Positions 32,484-44,338 are shown, counted from the first letter of the stretch. The stretch: DNA of 64,000 bases from Cadophora sp. MPI-SDFR-AT-0126 (GCA_020747065.1 JAGMVK010000023.1:682001-746000), one strand, 5' to 3'. Made by a program: numbers and translations. The notes: a model not told the origin generated them from the letters alone.

Positions 32484-34181
32484 ATGAGTTCATCGTCCGG
32501 AGCAGCTGTGCTTTTGAAGCAAATTCCATACAAGGCATGCTCAAAATCTATTCGACCCTCTTTGCCAGGGAGAGCAATGCTGATTGAAATGACCTTTAGT
32601 TCAAAGACGATTCACTTCTCGATACGCGGGCTTTCATTGGCGGATCTTGGGTTCCCGCCTCAAACGGAGCAAAATTTGTTGTGTATGGTTCGTGACATTT
32701 TTCCAAGCTTCAAACTGTTTCTGGGAGCTAAGAGTGAATCAGATCCAGAGGATGACTCTCCTGTTTATGAAGTTGCCAATGTCACCCGACAAGACGTGCA
32801 ATCCGCGGTCAACGCATCTCATATCGCATTCCAATCCTACAAACTCCTGACCCACCGGCAAAGAAAGGCGCTGTTAAGACAATGGACGAAATTGATAAGA
32901 TGTAATCGTGATGATCTTGCCGCAATCTGTACTCTGGAACTTGGAAAGCCCATTACAGAATCATATACCACTGTTGACTACGGTATCAGTTTTCTGGACT
33001 GGTTCGACGGCGAGATCGAGCGCCTGTACGGTGACACCATCCCCGCAGCGAAGGCCAACGTGAGAATTTTTACAACTCGCGAGCCTCAAGGCGTTGTTGC
33101 AGCAATAACGCCATGGAATTCTCCGATCGCCATGATCTGTCGGAAGGTAGGGGCAGCTATCGCTGCTGGCAATACTGTTGTCTTGAAGCCTGCACCCGAA
33201 ACGCCAATGTGCGCCATTGCCATCGCCAAATTGTTCGAGCGGGTGAAGGGCTTCCCTCCAGGAAGTCTTAACATCGTAACTGGCGATGCGAAAGCCTCAG
33301 CTGAGATGGGAGATGAGCTTTGCCATAACCGTTTGGTGAGGCACTTGAGCTTCACTGGGTCAACAGCGGTTGGAAAATTCCTCAATTCGGAATGTGGGAA
33401 GTCCTTGAAGAGAACGAGTATGGAGCTCGGAGGAAATGCCCCATTCATTGTATTCGAGGATGCCAATATAGAGAAGGCTGTTGACGGTGCGTGAGAATCA
33501 TCGAATCCAAATAGAGCTTATGTAGTCGTTGGCTGACTAGCTTTAGGTTTGATTGCATCCAAATTCCGTTCTTCGGGCCAGACATGCGTCTGCGCCAACC
33601 GCGCTTTCGTACATCGCTCCATTATCGATGAATTCGCTCGGGTTCTCAAGACAAAAACCAATGCACTATTCAAGTACGGCTCGGTTTGGGACCCTGCGGT
33701 CAATTTCGGTCCTCTCTATTGTGCCAAGGGTGTCGAGAAAGTCGTTCGGCATCTAGATGACGCTGTATCAAAGGGTGCCAAGGTCGTCGAGGGAGGTTTC
33801 CTGAAGAAAGATCTTGGTCCCAACTTCTACGTCCCAACAATCCTCATCGGTGCCAAGTTACCCGAAACCCTCCTCTCGTCGACGGAAGAAGCATTCGGCC
33901 CGATCATTCACTTGAATCCCTTCGACACGGACGAGGAGGTGATTGAACTTGCGAACACGGAGGAGAGTGGTTTGGCGTCGTACTTCTACACCGAGAGCAT
34001 TAGTCGGCTGTGGAAAGTCTCAGAAGCACTCAATACGGGCATGGTAGGAGTTAGAGTTGGTCTTGTGAGTGCGTGCGAACAGCCGTTCGGGGGTATCAAA
34101 GAAAGTGGTCTGGGCCGAGAAGGGGGAAGATTCGGCGTAGAAGATTACACTAACATCAAGAGCATCACTGTCGGACTGTGA
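32484..34181 (+). CDS. Aldehyde dehydrogenase 1 (succinate-semialdehyde-dehydrogenase-like)
   Basis: Four exons (32484-32534, 32600-32687, 32743-33486, 33547-34181) encode 505 residues. The second exon is needed to supply the family N-terminus (RAFIGGSWVPASNGAKFVVY), which is not in the frame of the longer simple ORF. Motifs: ITPWNSP, SMELGGNAPF with the general-base glutamate, SSGQTC with the catalytic cysteine, and the terminal FGGIKESGLGREGG. Intron 1 (32535-32599) starts GCATGC; no GT donor fits, so it seems to be a GC-AG intron. The enzyme oxidises an aldehyde to the acid with NAD(P), with closest layout to succinate-semialdehyde dehydrogenases. Convergent with the second aldehyde dehydrogenase gene. 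Confidence 0.88.
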
Positions 34182-34798
34182 GAGGTTGGAAGGAAGTTGG
34201 CGACATAGGAGAGTGATTCTGAAAAACGGATGTAAGCAGAATAATACAGAACTTTCTCACAAAATCATACTTTCAGGCTCATTCATATATCCTGCTCTCG
34301 CGTGAAGATACTGTTATATTTACAAGACGGAACCTCGGAAAGGAGCTATGAGTTGGAACATGACATGATTTTTAGGTTTGTCAAAAAAGACGCAATTTCC
34401 GAGGAATTGTGCGAGGTGCTGTCGATGCACCGACTGAGTGGAGTCAAGGTGCGGTGTTTCAACGATTTTTCTGTTTGAGTCCTCCTAGATTGTCTATCAC
34501 GAAGCATACCAGCATTGTCAATGAGCAGAGCAACACCACACTTCTAGGCAAAGTATAGAAGCTAGAATGGTGGAATTTTCATCTAATGCAATTCTACATT
34601 ATTTACAATGCCGCATCACTAAAAGCACGCTCCAGGAAGATGCATGAGCGCGCCACGCAAGAACGACGACTGATGCTACCAATCTTAATGCTAAACTCGA
34701 CTCAATCCGTCCTCGGCATATCCATGCTGAAGGTGTGTTAGCAATGTTTCTCTGAAGACTTTCAAACCTGTACTTGAGGGTAGAAAAGCGTGAACGGC
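34182..34798. other. Intergenic, convergent gene ends
   Basis: Space between the convergent aldehyde dehydrogenase genes; ORFs here have no family features. Confidence 0.4.
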
Positions 34799-36366
34799 TT
34801 ACTTGAACACTATCGCCTTCACCTGCAGCCAATCCATCAAGCCATACTTGCCAGACTCCCTCCCTTGCCCACTCTGTTTCATGCCACCAAAAGGCGCATT
34901 GAAGGTGGCACTGTACGGTGCATTGATAGTGACAGTCCCAGCTTCCAACTCCGCGCTGACTCTCATGGCTCGAGTCACATCAGTGGTATAAATCGATGCC
35001 GCAAGGCCGTAAATACTGTCATTAGCCAACGCAATGGCTTCCTCCTCAGTCTTGAACGTCTTCACGCTCAAGATCGGTCCAAAAATCTCTTCCTTGTAGA
35101 TATCATCCTTGACATCAGGGTTTACAAAGATAGTCGGTTCGATGAAGTACCCAGTATCACCTCTCCTCGTGCCACCTGAGAGGATCTTGGCAGATGATTT
35201 GCCCGCTTCAAGGAAGGAAGAGACACGATCGAACTGTATCTTGTCGGCGAGGGGACCGATGTATGTCTTTGGATCGGTAGGGTCTCCCATGAGCCGGGAC
35301 ATGTCCTCGAATTTTTTCTGCAAGCCCTCAAGGAATTTTGGCGCAATGCCTTCCTGGACCAACGTACGGCTGCACACCGCACAAATCTGCCCTGCGTTCA
35401 GAAGGAAGCCTCGAGAACTCATCGTCAGAGCATTCTCTAGGTTTGCATCATTGAAGATGATCGCCGGAGACTTGCCGCCGAGTTCCAGTGTGACGATCTT
35501 GAGATTTGACTTCGTTGCAGCATCTTGTACTTTTCGACCACTTTCTGTAGATCCGGTAAAGCTGATTTTCCAGATACCCATATGGTTAGCCAAAAGTGCT
35601 CCTGTCAAGCCAGCCCCTGAAACAATGTTGATGACCCCAGGTGGGAAACCAGCCTTCTTGATGTATGTGCCGAGTGCGATGGCGCCGAGAGGGGACTTTT
35701 CCGAGGCTTTGAAGATGAAAGTGTTTCCTGCCGCAACAGCGGCTGCTAGTTTCTTGACGCCAGTGACTTGGGTGCCGTTCCAAGATGCTACACATATATG
35801 AGCTCGTTTTATTCACATTTGGTGGGATGTTCGTACCTATGCCAGCACAGACACCATACGGCATGTATTGAGTAAACTTTATGCGCGCGTCGCCATCCTC
35901 AGGAAATGACTCTCCACCGATCTTGTCCGCGAATCCAGCATAGTACCTCCAATATGCTGGGACTGCCTCCATGAACTTCCTAGCTGTGGAGATTGGTTGA
36001 CCCATGCTGATGGTTTCAATCATCGCCAATTTCTCCATATCTGCCTCGATCAGATCGGCCATTTTGAGCATACACCTCGCTCTTTCAGATCCTCTAGTCT
36101 TGGACCATTTCTTGAATGCTTTGCTGGCCGCTAAGACTGCGAGATCAACATCTTCGGCACCAGCACCTTGCACTCCTTCTGCTATGACTTTTCCAGTACA
36201 TGGGTTTGTCACAGTGAACCTGTCCCCTGACTTTGCATCGACATACTAGAGTATTATTAGTTAATCCGACTCGCGGGCGAAAAAGAATAAGATTAGAATG
36301 ATAACGAACCTCGTTGTTGATGAACAGCCTGGTTTCAAAGTCGCTCTTGGTGTTGAATTCCCCCAT
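34799..36366 (-). CDS. Aldehyde dehydrogenase 2
   Basis: Three exons (36366-36310, 36245-35837, 35787-34799) encode 484 residues. Exon 1 is short and ends LFINNE, continued by YVDAKSGDRF. Motifs: ASWNGTQ in place of the common PWNFP (the essential Asn is kept, as in one fungal subgroup), SFTGSTESG, LELGGKSP with the catalytic Glu, NAGQIC with the catalytic Cys, and the end FGGMKQSGQGRESG. It belongs to a different branch from aldehyde dehydrogenase 1 and probably takes a different aldehyde. It is divergent from SDR2 across 534 bases. Confidence 0.9.
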
Positions 36367-36900
36367 TGTCAAAATCAAGGTCTTCGATTGATGAAGCACG
36401 TTTCGGGTGAAGATGGTCTGAGAATTGACAAGGGAAGAGAGAGAATTCTGCGAGAATTTTCGACTTGGAGAGAGAAAAAGTGCTAATCGTACGGGTCTAC
36501 CTGCCATCAAGCGGGTGAAAGTGATAAAGTTTGGAGACGCTGCAGCCTCGAGTTTCTCGCGGGGCATGCAAATCCGGTACGGCTTCGCATATCCCGCGCG
36601 TGCTAAACCGCACAGAGTTTAGACTACATCCCCATGACTAGCTCATGAGGAAATGGGGTTCTGTGGAGCGTTCTAACCGTCAAATGGCCCAAGAAAATTC
36701 CTTATCACTTGCGAGATGTAAATCCGAGGAACTGTCAATTCCATGCAAGACACTCGGTCAAGGTATTGAATATCAACGGGATCTATCCTTCCTCTGACAT
36801 CGCCTTGTAACTCTTTTCACACTCCACTGAAGAGTTTGTCCTACTCTGTCGACGTGCTTTGATTTTAATTCAGCTTCATAACTGTGAAACCATCACGATC

Positions 36901-38084
36901 ATGGCTTTGAACCAAAAAGAGACGGCCTACGTCACGGGTGAGCTTCTACCTTGCTGTATTTCGTGTAAAGTGGCATATTTGGGCAGAAACTCACTATCAT
37001 CTGTCTCATAGGAGGTGCAAGTGGCATCGGAAAAGCATTGGTTGGAATGCTAGCAGAGAGAGGGTATGTTATGTCTGGTCGAATCGATTAGTCGATACAG
37101 AATTGGCCTCGCATTCGAGTATTACTTTTACAAGACGCACGAGCTGACCGCGGACCGTTTCAACACAGGATAAGAGTTTGTATCGCCGACTTCAACATCG
37201 AAGCTGCAGAGAAAGTAGCATCCGAGCTGAACCAAAAGAGCAGCAACGAAGATGTCTGGGCTATCAAAGTTGACGTTTCCTCTTGGGATTCGCAAGCAAC
37301 GGCGTTCGAAAAGGCTATCGAGGTTTTTGAGCGTATCGACTACGTGTTTCCTGTAGCGGGTATCGGCGAAAAGCGTGCTCTTCCTAATCGACCGAATGCG
37401 ACAGGTCCCTTCGAGAAGCCAGATCTCGCTGTCATGGACGTCGATGGCACGGGAATGATATATACAATCTGGCTCGGTGTTCAACACTTCCGGAGACAGA
37501 AAACTTTGAATAGATATGGGTTCAAGGGGAAGAGTAAGTCACTAATTTGACTGGTACCACTGGTGTTGAGATTGGCCAAGTTCCAGATGCTCAAATGACT
37601 TTCGCTGATGGAAACATGCAGTCATTTGTGTTTCATCCATATGTGGAATTTATGTCTTCCCAGCAAGTCCAGTTTACTCCGCAGCGAAATAGTGAGTTCA
37701 GCCAAATTGATCCGAGTCGAGGGCCGTGCTAATATGGATCACAGTGCTGTAGTGGGATTCGTCCGAACTTACGGAGTGATCATAGCACAAGAGAACATCA
37801 CACTCAATGCTGTTTGCCCAGGCATAGTTGAGACGGGCATTTCTGCACATGCACCCTGGTATCACGCGGAGGCTAGAAAAAGAGGCTGCTTGGTAGAAAT
37901 GTCCCAGATCATGGATGCGTTCTCTATGCTTATGGGTGGCGAGAAGATGAGCGGGCAGTGTGTGGAAGTCGTAGCGAAGCATGGTGCGAGAGTTGTTAAC
38001 TTTCCTCCGGCAAGCAAAGAGAGCGACATCGGTGGGGAAATCAGCTACAAAAGGAATCGACCCTTCCACGATCCAGTCGAATGA
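36901..38084 (+). CDS. Short-chain dehydrogenase/reductase 2
   Basis: Five exons (36901-36937, 37012-37063, 37169-37533, 37622-37691, 37745-38084) encode 287 residues. The glycine motif TGGASGIGKA spans the first junction. The catalytic tetrad region is ICVSSICGIYVFPASPVYSAAK, with Ser and YxxxK both intact, and it lies in the 70-base exon 4. A long insertion between strands 4 and 5 (around EKPDLAVMDVDGTGMIYTI) resembles fungal 15-hydroxyprostaglandin-dehydrogenase-like SDRs. It oxidises or reduces a secondary alcohol/ketone pair with NAD(P). All introns are GT-AG. The small exons mean that automatic annotation may split or miss it. Confidence 0.87.
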
Positions 38085-39955
38085 GTGAAGCTCACCGCTT
38101 TGGATTGCTTTCATTTTATTTGTTTGGAACAGACTGAGCAGTGGAGTCTCACCAACATCTCTGTCAGTCCACTACACAATAAGCAGTACAAGAAAGCTGT
38201 TTGTAATTAAGACCTTTCGCCATGCTCTTGCTGACCCTTGCCTCATTGGAAAATGATCACATCAATCAAAGTCTGAGCACTCATGCTCTTTTTGAAGTCA
38301 ATGACTTGCCATACTCCCTGTGAATATTAACTTGAGAACTCTGGCCTCGTTGACGCTGCCAGTCATTTCTCTCGGCCAACATGAACTCAAGTCATATAAG
38401 AATATTAAAATCTACAAAAGCTTACTGTTCATGATAGCTAGATCGGCGCTACTGAAGAGGAGAATGACCGCATGATCATTCTAGGAGCACAACGTAATTC
38501 CGTTCTTGGTGATTCCTGTATCTTAAGGCCCCCGCTTTGCTTAGGGGGGTGCTCGACAGTGCTTATCGATACGTCGCAAGAATATGTGACGAAGGAGAAG
38601 TCGGACAAGACTCTGCGAGTATGAATAAAAACGATCTGAGTAACTTGACTGTCTCCAGTAAGCCCAGCTGGGTGTTGGTTTCAGTGAAGCTTGAATTGAC
38701 TGCCTAAACTACAGTGCTACGCACGCTGTATATAGGCTCCTTCAAGGAGCCTTAGGCTGCCGTATTACAGGCTATTGCCACAGGCTTGATAAGCCTATAC
38801 GAGCTGACACTTACAGGCTTGGTAAGCCTGAATAGGCTATTAAATCACTAATCTTACAGGCTGTCGGCCGCTGTAGCGGCTGACGCAGTGGCAAATATTA
38901 CAAATCAACACTGGGACTGTATGGTTCCTAGCTGTAGCTGATTTAGATATTCGTTTCCAAAGCTCGCTGCGAAGACTCGGACGGAAGAATTACCGAAGCA
39001 TGACTTAAAGATGCAATGCCCAGGCAAATAATTTGAAATTTGGGCAGCGCAGCAGAATTTGGATCACGATCACGATGTAAGGGAAAATGCCAAAATGGTA
39101 GGATTATGTTACACTGATACCCAGCGTTTTCGTTTGCGTCGTAACAGTCGATACATGCATGGAACTGTAGCACTTAATGTATATATTTATGCGTAAACTG
39201 CAAGAAGTCTAGGATATTTGGAAAGCACACTGAATATCACTGTCGCTTAATCGAGACAAAATGGTCTCCCGGTCCATATTTGCAGCGGAAAGAGGAGAGC
39301 GCCAACAACAGGGAGTCAGTGCGTGCCACAGTAGTGAAGTAACCGCACCAGGGAAGATCGAGGTCTTGCGGAGGGAAGCAGTGCGAAAGTGACTACGTGG
39401 GGACGCGCGTCTGCTTTTGGTTTGAAGAAATAGCGCTCCACCTTTGAACTTTGCGTGGAATGAATGGAAGGCAATAGACATTCTCCAGGGACAGAGGGTG
39501 AGAACTCTTGTCAAGTGTGTGAAACTTACCCGTCGCTGGTAGAAGCCACTGCGATTATTTCGGCCGAGAAGTCTCTCCTCAAAGTTTTCGGTCTTGCAGA
39601 CAGCGGCATGCTATATCGCGCAGTGGCAAAATATACTTTATTTGCTCAAGGGAGTGTTGTTTCACATCATATAGAAACCAAGGGAGGAGAGACAATGTCC
39701 GGCGCTGGCGGCACGGAAAGCCTGTGGCCGCAACCCCAAACCCCAGATTTTCCCCGCAAGCCCAGGCTATCCAGCACGGTCTGGACCGCAATTTGAGTTT
39801 GATGATTGTGTACATAAAACTCCTCCTGGAGCCTTCAACGCCACCAATTCATCAAGTTCATGTGTTTGCTTGCTTGATACTTCTCTCTACATTTTTTATT
39901 TTGTCTCATCTCAACACCAAATCAGGAGGTGGTTTCAACCACACCAGCAACCAAG
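38085..39955. other. Largest gap inside the gene island
   Basis: No gene is supported in 1.9 kb. It contains the hairpin cluster at 38734-38884 and the promoter of the transporter, with SYGGRG-type motifs at 39397-39402 and 39752-39757. The ORFs at 38943-39173, 39209-39514 and 39464-39796 lack family motifs. Confidence 0.4.
38734..38884. repeat. Cluster of four short perfect or near-perfect hairpins
   Basis: AGGCTCCTT-C-AAGGAGCCT (38734-38752, 9-bp arms), AGGCTT-GAT-AAGCCT (38782-38796), AGGCTT-GGT-AAGCCT (38815-38829) and GTCGGCCGCT-GT-AGCGGCTGAC (38863-38884, 10-bp arms with one mismatch). The element TACAGGCT recurs between them (38766, 38813 and 38856). The density of inverted repeats is far above the surrounding sequence and fits a small non-autonomous transposon or a structured RNA. 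Confidence 0.6.
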
Positions 39956-41951
39956 ATGCAGATTACCAATATCTATGTTATTGCGGCGGTGGCCATTGCA
40001 GGTGGCGCACTATTCGGTTTCGATGTCGCTTCATTATCTGCCCTGTATGCACAACACCTCTCGCTGTTTACTTCGTAGTCAATCCCTACAAAAGAAATTA
40101 CTGACTGATTCATCCTTCAGTATCGGTACTCCCCAATACAGATGTTATTTCAATGAAGGTGCTCCCTGCTCGGGACCCACGCCATCGACTCAGGGTGGCA
40201 TCACAGCTTCAATGTCTGGTGGTTCTTTCGTGGGCTCGATTGCATCTGGCTTTTTCACCGATCTCGTAGGCCGGAAGAGATCAGTTCAATTCGGATCACT
40301 CTTCTGGTACGCTGAATTCCCTTGATGGACCACCTTGAAGACATAGCGAGCTGACTGTGCCAGGATGATTGGGTGTGTTTTGATGGCTGCATCACAGAAC
40401 ATCGGCATGCTTATCGCCAGCCGCTTCATCAACGGTCTCGCGGTGGGGATCATCTCCGCTCAGTTTCCCGTCTACATGTCTGAGCTTGCTCGACCAAGTC
40501 ACCGGGGCATGATCGTTGGCTGCCAGCAGGTGAGTGTTCTCCGAGTTCTTTCTTCCCCTTTCAGGTTGTCTTGGGAGTTGGCACTGGCCACAATCTTACC
40601 GATACAACCATCCCCTCATTTGGAACTCATCACTTCTTGAAAGAGTAATACTGACTCCGAGCTCCTCCACAGTGGGCAATCACATGGGGCATCTTGATCA
40701 TGTACTACATTGGCTATGGTTGTTCTTTCCTCGACGGCGAACTCTCATTCCGACTTGCGTGGGGTTTGATGATCATTCCGGCATTCATCATCTTCGCCGC
40801 CTTGTTCTTCATCCCAGAGTCTCCTCGCTGGCTTGCGAGCAAAGGCCGTTTGGAACAAGCTACAGAAGTACTCGCTCTTGTGCATGCTCAAGGCAATCGG
40901 AATGATTCTTTTGTCCAAGCTGAGGTCTTGGAGATCACAGAGACCATCGAAATGGAATCTCACGGTCAGGGTACAGGGTACCTGGCACTCTTGAAGCCGG
41001 ACATGATCTGGCGTACTCACATTGGTGTTTTCACCATGATCTGGTGCCAACTGACTGGTATCAATGTGATCATGTATTGTGAGTTTACCTGAGATAGCAA
41101 TTTGACATCAGCTGACGATATGCACAGACGTTGTCTTCATTTTCAGAATGGCTGGGTTCGAGGGCAATAGTGGTCTTATTGCTGGTTCCATTAGCTACGT
41201 GATCAATGTACTCACGACAATTCCGGTCCTTCTTCTCATGGACCGTATTGGCCGACGCATACCGATTATCCTTGGTGGCATCGCCTTGGCCATCTGGTGG
41301 TTTACAAGCGCTGGACTCATGGCTGTTTACGGCCATGCAGCACCTCCTGGTGGATTGAACGGCATTGCTGAACAAAGCTGGGTCATTTCTGGCCCAGCAT
41401 CTAAGGCAGTCATTGCAATGTCATTCCTTGTTGTTGCTTCATACGCAGGACTTGTTGGCCCGATTACATGGTTCGTCACCCTTGTTTATCCCTCACCTCC
41501 ATCTACATACTAATGATGTGGCTCCAGGGTCTACCCACCTGAACTGTTCCCCCTCCGCGTACGAGGAAAGGCTGTCTCCGTCTGCATGGGAACCATGTGG
41601 CTTACGAACTTTGCGGTGACCTACTTCATCCCACCTTCCTTTCAGAACATCGAGTGGAAGACATATATTATCTTCGGATGCACAAACCTTGCCATGGCGA
41701 TCCATATCTTTTTCGCTTTCCCCGAGACTGCGGGCAAGACACTGGAAGAGGTTGAGCTGATTTTCAAGTCCGGCGTACGAGCATGGAAGACAAAGACAGA
41801 TAGGAAGCGGATCGTTGCTTGGGAACACGGCAACGTCGACGCGGATAAAGTTGCCCAGGCGCTTCATATTGATATATCGAAGGGCCAAGGGGAGGTCGAG
41901 CAGGTCGAGCAGATTGAACGGGTTGAGCGAGTTGACATTAGCTCGAAGTGA
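39956..41951 (+). CDS. Sugar-porter-family MFS transporter
   Basis: Six exons (39956-40044, 40121-40306, 40364-40529, 40673-41078, 41128-41470, 41528-41951) encode 537 residues with twelve predicted spans. Family motifs: GGALFGFD in the first helix, GFFTDLVGRKRS in the first cytosolic loop, PESPRWLASKGR after helix 6, MDRIGRR, VYPPELFPLRVRGKA, and the terminal PETAGKTLEEVE. The C-terminus is long and acidic (VEQVEQIERVERV). It is probably a plasma-membrane proton symporter for a sugar, polyol, quinate-like or related compound. In this cluster it would import the growth substrate. The donor of exon 3 is followed by a longer intron (143 bases) than the rest. Confidence 0.9.
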
Positions 41952-42649
41952 AAAGATGACAGATGCTACTTGTGGAAGCTGTACGTGTTACAGCGACTGT
42001 ATACAAGCAGGGTCATGTCTTCGTCAAATTGGATTCCGATGGGTTACCGGTGCAACGTGTTCGAAAATTCGGTCGTTTGTAGAGGGCAAGGGCTGTTCAG
42101 TTAGTAGTGGCTTCGCGGCAACGCAAAGGATGATGGAATCGTTTTCAGTGTCTTCAAAAAGATGTTTCCTGGCCCTGTTGTCCGTATCTCAAATTGTGCG
42201 ATTCCTGCAGTTGTGGATACTTTCAAACTGGGACTCGTTTCCAGAACAGGAGTCGGATAATAGTCCTTAGATGCTTGAAAGATAGCCTTTTCAATGTCAA
42301 TGAGATCTCGTGACACTTGGAGAAGAAAATTGGGAAGTTACGTCTCGTGTAAGAACGAAAATACATCCAGGCAGTCTTCATCGCTGCATCCACGGAACAT
42401 ATCACATGATTCTTTGACTTCTTTGACTGTTGGTTCCTTACTTGGAGGATATGAAATCGCCAGAGCGATGACAATGCAACTGAGCGGGAAGAGCTTCTAA
42501 GCACTTGGGTCACATCTGAGTGGTAGATCTACTTACCTTGACTTCCTGTCGAACATTTCACAATGCAGAAAGTCACGTGAGATTTATTCTGTAACTTCAA
42601 CTGCGATGCACCGAAATTCTCTACTTACACTACACTAATCCCTCTCAAC
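41952..42649. other. Intergenic, convergent gene ends
   Basis: ORFs at 42101-42316 and 42223-42513 (minus) overlap in two frames and show no recognised motif; not called. Confidence 0.35.
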
Positions 42650-43426
42650 TCACACCAGCTCATGAGTTCCCACTGCATTCGCTCCCCCATCAACAAGCAT
42701 ATGTGCACCCGTAACATAACTCGCCTCATCGCTCAGCAACCAAGCAGTCATATACGCAATCTCCTCACTTTCTCCAAATCTTCCTAACGGTGCTGATGGC
42801 GGTGGAATAGTAGCCATATCTCTCCCACCCCTCATCATCGGCGTGTCAATGACCCCCGGCATAACGGTATTGACCCTGATACCCCTCCGACCGACCTCCA
42901 TCGCAGCACTCTTCACCATCCCGTTCGCCGCATGCTTGCTCGCCGTGAATATCGCACCATTTTTGAACCCGCGTTCCGCGTACATGCTCGTGATGTGCAC
43001 AAAACTGGCTGGGCCCTCGAAGTAACCGGGCTGTAAAGAGTGCTCGAGCATGAAGTACAAAGCACGTACATTCAGGTCCATGATGAAGTTGAATTCGCTC
43101 TCCATGGTGTCGGTGATGAGCTGCTTGCCAAGGGCGTGACCGCCTGTACCGGCGAAGTTGGCGATGCCGTTCACTTTGCCAAATTTCTGCTTGGTCTGGT
43201 CGAGGAATTTGCGTACGGCATCTTGAGACGTGACGCTGATGGCGTCTGCGAAGACTCGACTGCTTTCGTCTTTGGGCAACGAAGTGGTGTATTGTGAGAG
43301 GAGTGACTTGTTGATGTCGCAAATTCCTAGATTGGCGCCGCGAGAGAGAAGTAGTTTCGTCATGGCAAGGCCCATCCCTGATGCGGCGCCTGTGACGATG
43401 TATACTTTCCCTACATGTGAAGCCAT
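42650..43426 (-). CDS. Short-chain dehydrogenase/reductase 3 with Tyr-to-Phe at the catalytic position
   Basis: An intronless gene of 258 residues from ATG 43426 (an in-frame ATG at 43477 adds 17 residues with no family similarity). It has the full classical SDR layout: TGAASGMG (12-19), the acidic cofactor-specificity residue in CDINKS, IANFAGTGG, catalytic Ser147 in VHITSMY, Lys164 in ASKHAANG, and the substrate-loop motif PGVIDTPM, ending with the ADSV-type strand LLVDGGANA-like MLVDGGANA. The catalytic tyrosine of YxxxK is replaced by Phe160 (FTASK). The codon is TTC, one base from TAC. The rest of the fold is intact, so the protein is probably expressed but may lack normal dehydrogenase activity or use another acid. 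Confidence 0.88.
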   Translation of the reverse strand: MASHVGKVYIVTGAASGMGLAMTKLLLSRGANLGICDINKSLLSQYTTSLPKDESSRVFADAISVTSQDAVRKFLDQTKQKFGKVNGIANFAGTGGHALGKQLITDTMESEFNFIMDLNVRALYFMLEHSLQPGYFEGPASFVHITSMYAERGFKNGAIFTASKHAANGMVKSAAMEVGRRGIRVNTVMPGVIDTPMMRGGRDMATIPPPSAPLGRFGESEEIAYMTAWLLSDEASYVTGAHMLVDGGANAVGTHELV

Positions 43427-44338
43427 GGTTTCGATTTTGAATTTCGCAGGTTGGATGTTAGAAACTGTGTATGGCATGTACTGAGTCGGGTAGATAGAGA
43501 ATATGACAATGAATCAGGGTCAAAGGAGACGCCACTATCGTTGATATATGTTATACCAAAGAAAACCGAAGGTCATCGGAGTTTTCTTGCTACTCACCCC
43601 AAATGTGCATATGTATCGAACGCCGAACGCTTTTGCTCCGCAAAAAGAGCGAAAGGAAACTGGGGAAAATGGACCGAGAGCCTCCCCCCCTTCCCCATCC
43701 TGCCTCGTACTATTGTTCGTAAAGTCAAAACCCGGAGAGTCACTGTCCGAGATCATCCTTCACCCCACCCTTTTAAGCGAGGCTGAATATTTACAACGCT
43801 AACCACGCTAACCACGCCACCACGCCAATTCAGGCAGGGTTCGGAAACTAAAGACCACGCCACTACGCCAATATGCAGCCTGCTTATCCGACTAACTAAT
43901 ACCCATATTCTTAGTTGTCGGAGTTAAGAAAGAAACTCAAAACACATATGATATTTTCCAGGTTCCAAGTTCTTGATCGGCCATTATTGATACCCAGTCT
44001 GCCGTGTCTCTGCCTCGGCTGCGAACCTAATCATGCAAAACTGCCCCTGACAGAAACGGATGACACAAATTTGGCAGGGCGGCGTGAACGTGATGGTGGG
44101 GATGTTCAGTCATTGGATATGTCTCAGCAGATGTTGCCCTTTCACTCAGTTTTGAAGCGCATTTGTTAATATGGTTTTGATGTCCCGTATGTATTACGTG
44201 ATATGCCTGGTAGAAGGAAACCTACCCATTAAACGTCTGATATCTGGACAGGAAGGCATAACGGCCCAACTAAGGTCACCCGTCCTCGAACCCTCCTCCG
44301 TTTCTCTTGACATGGCCCTTGAACTTAAGCTCACTCGA
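43427..44338. other. Intergenic with short repeats
   Basis: Promoter of SDR3, followed by a C-rich run at 43685-43692 and the ACCACGC repeats at 43794-43870. No supported ORF. Confidence 0.4.
43794..43870. repeat. ACCACGC short repeats
   Basis: ACCACGC occurs in quick succession (AACCACGCT, AACCACGCC, ACCACGCC, then ACCACGCC and ACTACGCC about 40 bases later). The spacing is irregular (8-10 bases within the first block). It resembles the subterminal repeats of hAT-type elements. Confidence 0.35.

Noticed and set aside
35109..35801. 230-codon plus-strand ORF
   Set aside because: Exactly antisense to aldehyde dehydrogenase 2, whose motifs are unambiguous.
42101..42513. Two overlapping minus-strand ORFs after the transporter
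   Set aside because: They occupy different frames, have no family signal and lie in a convergent 3' region.
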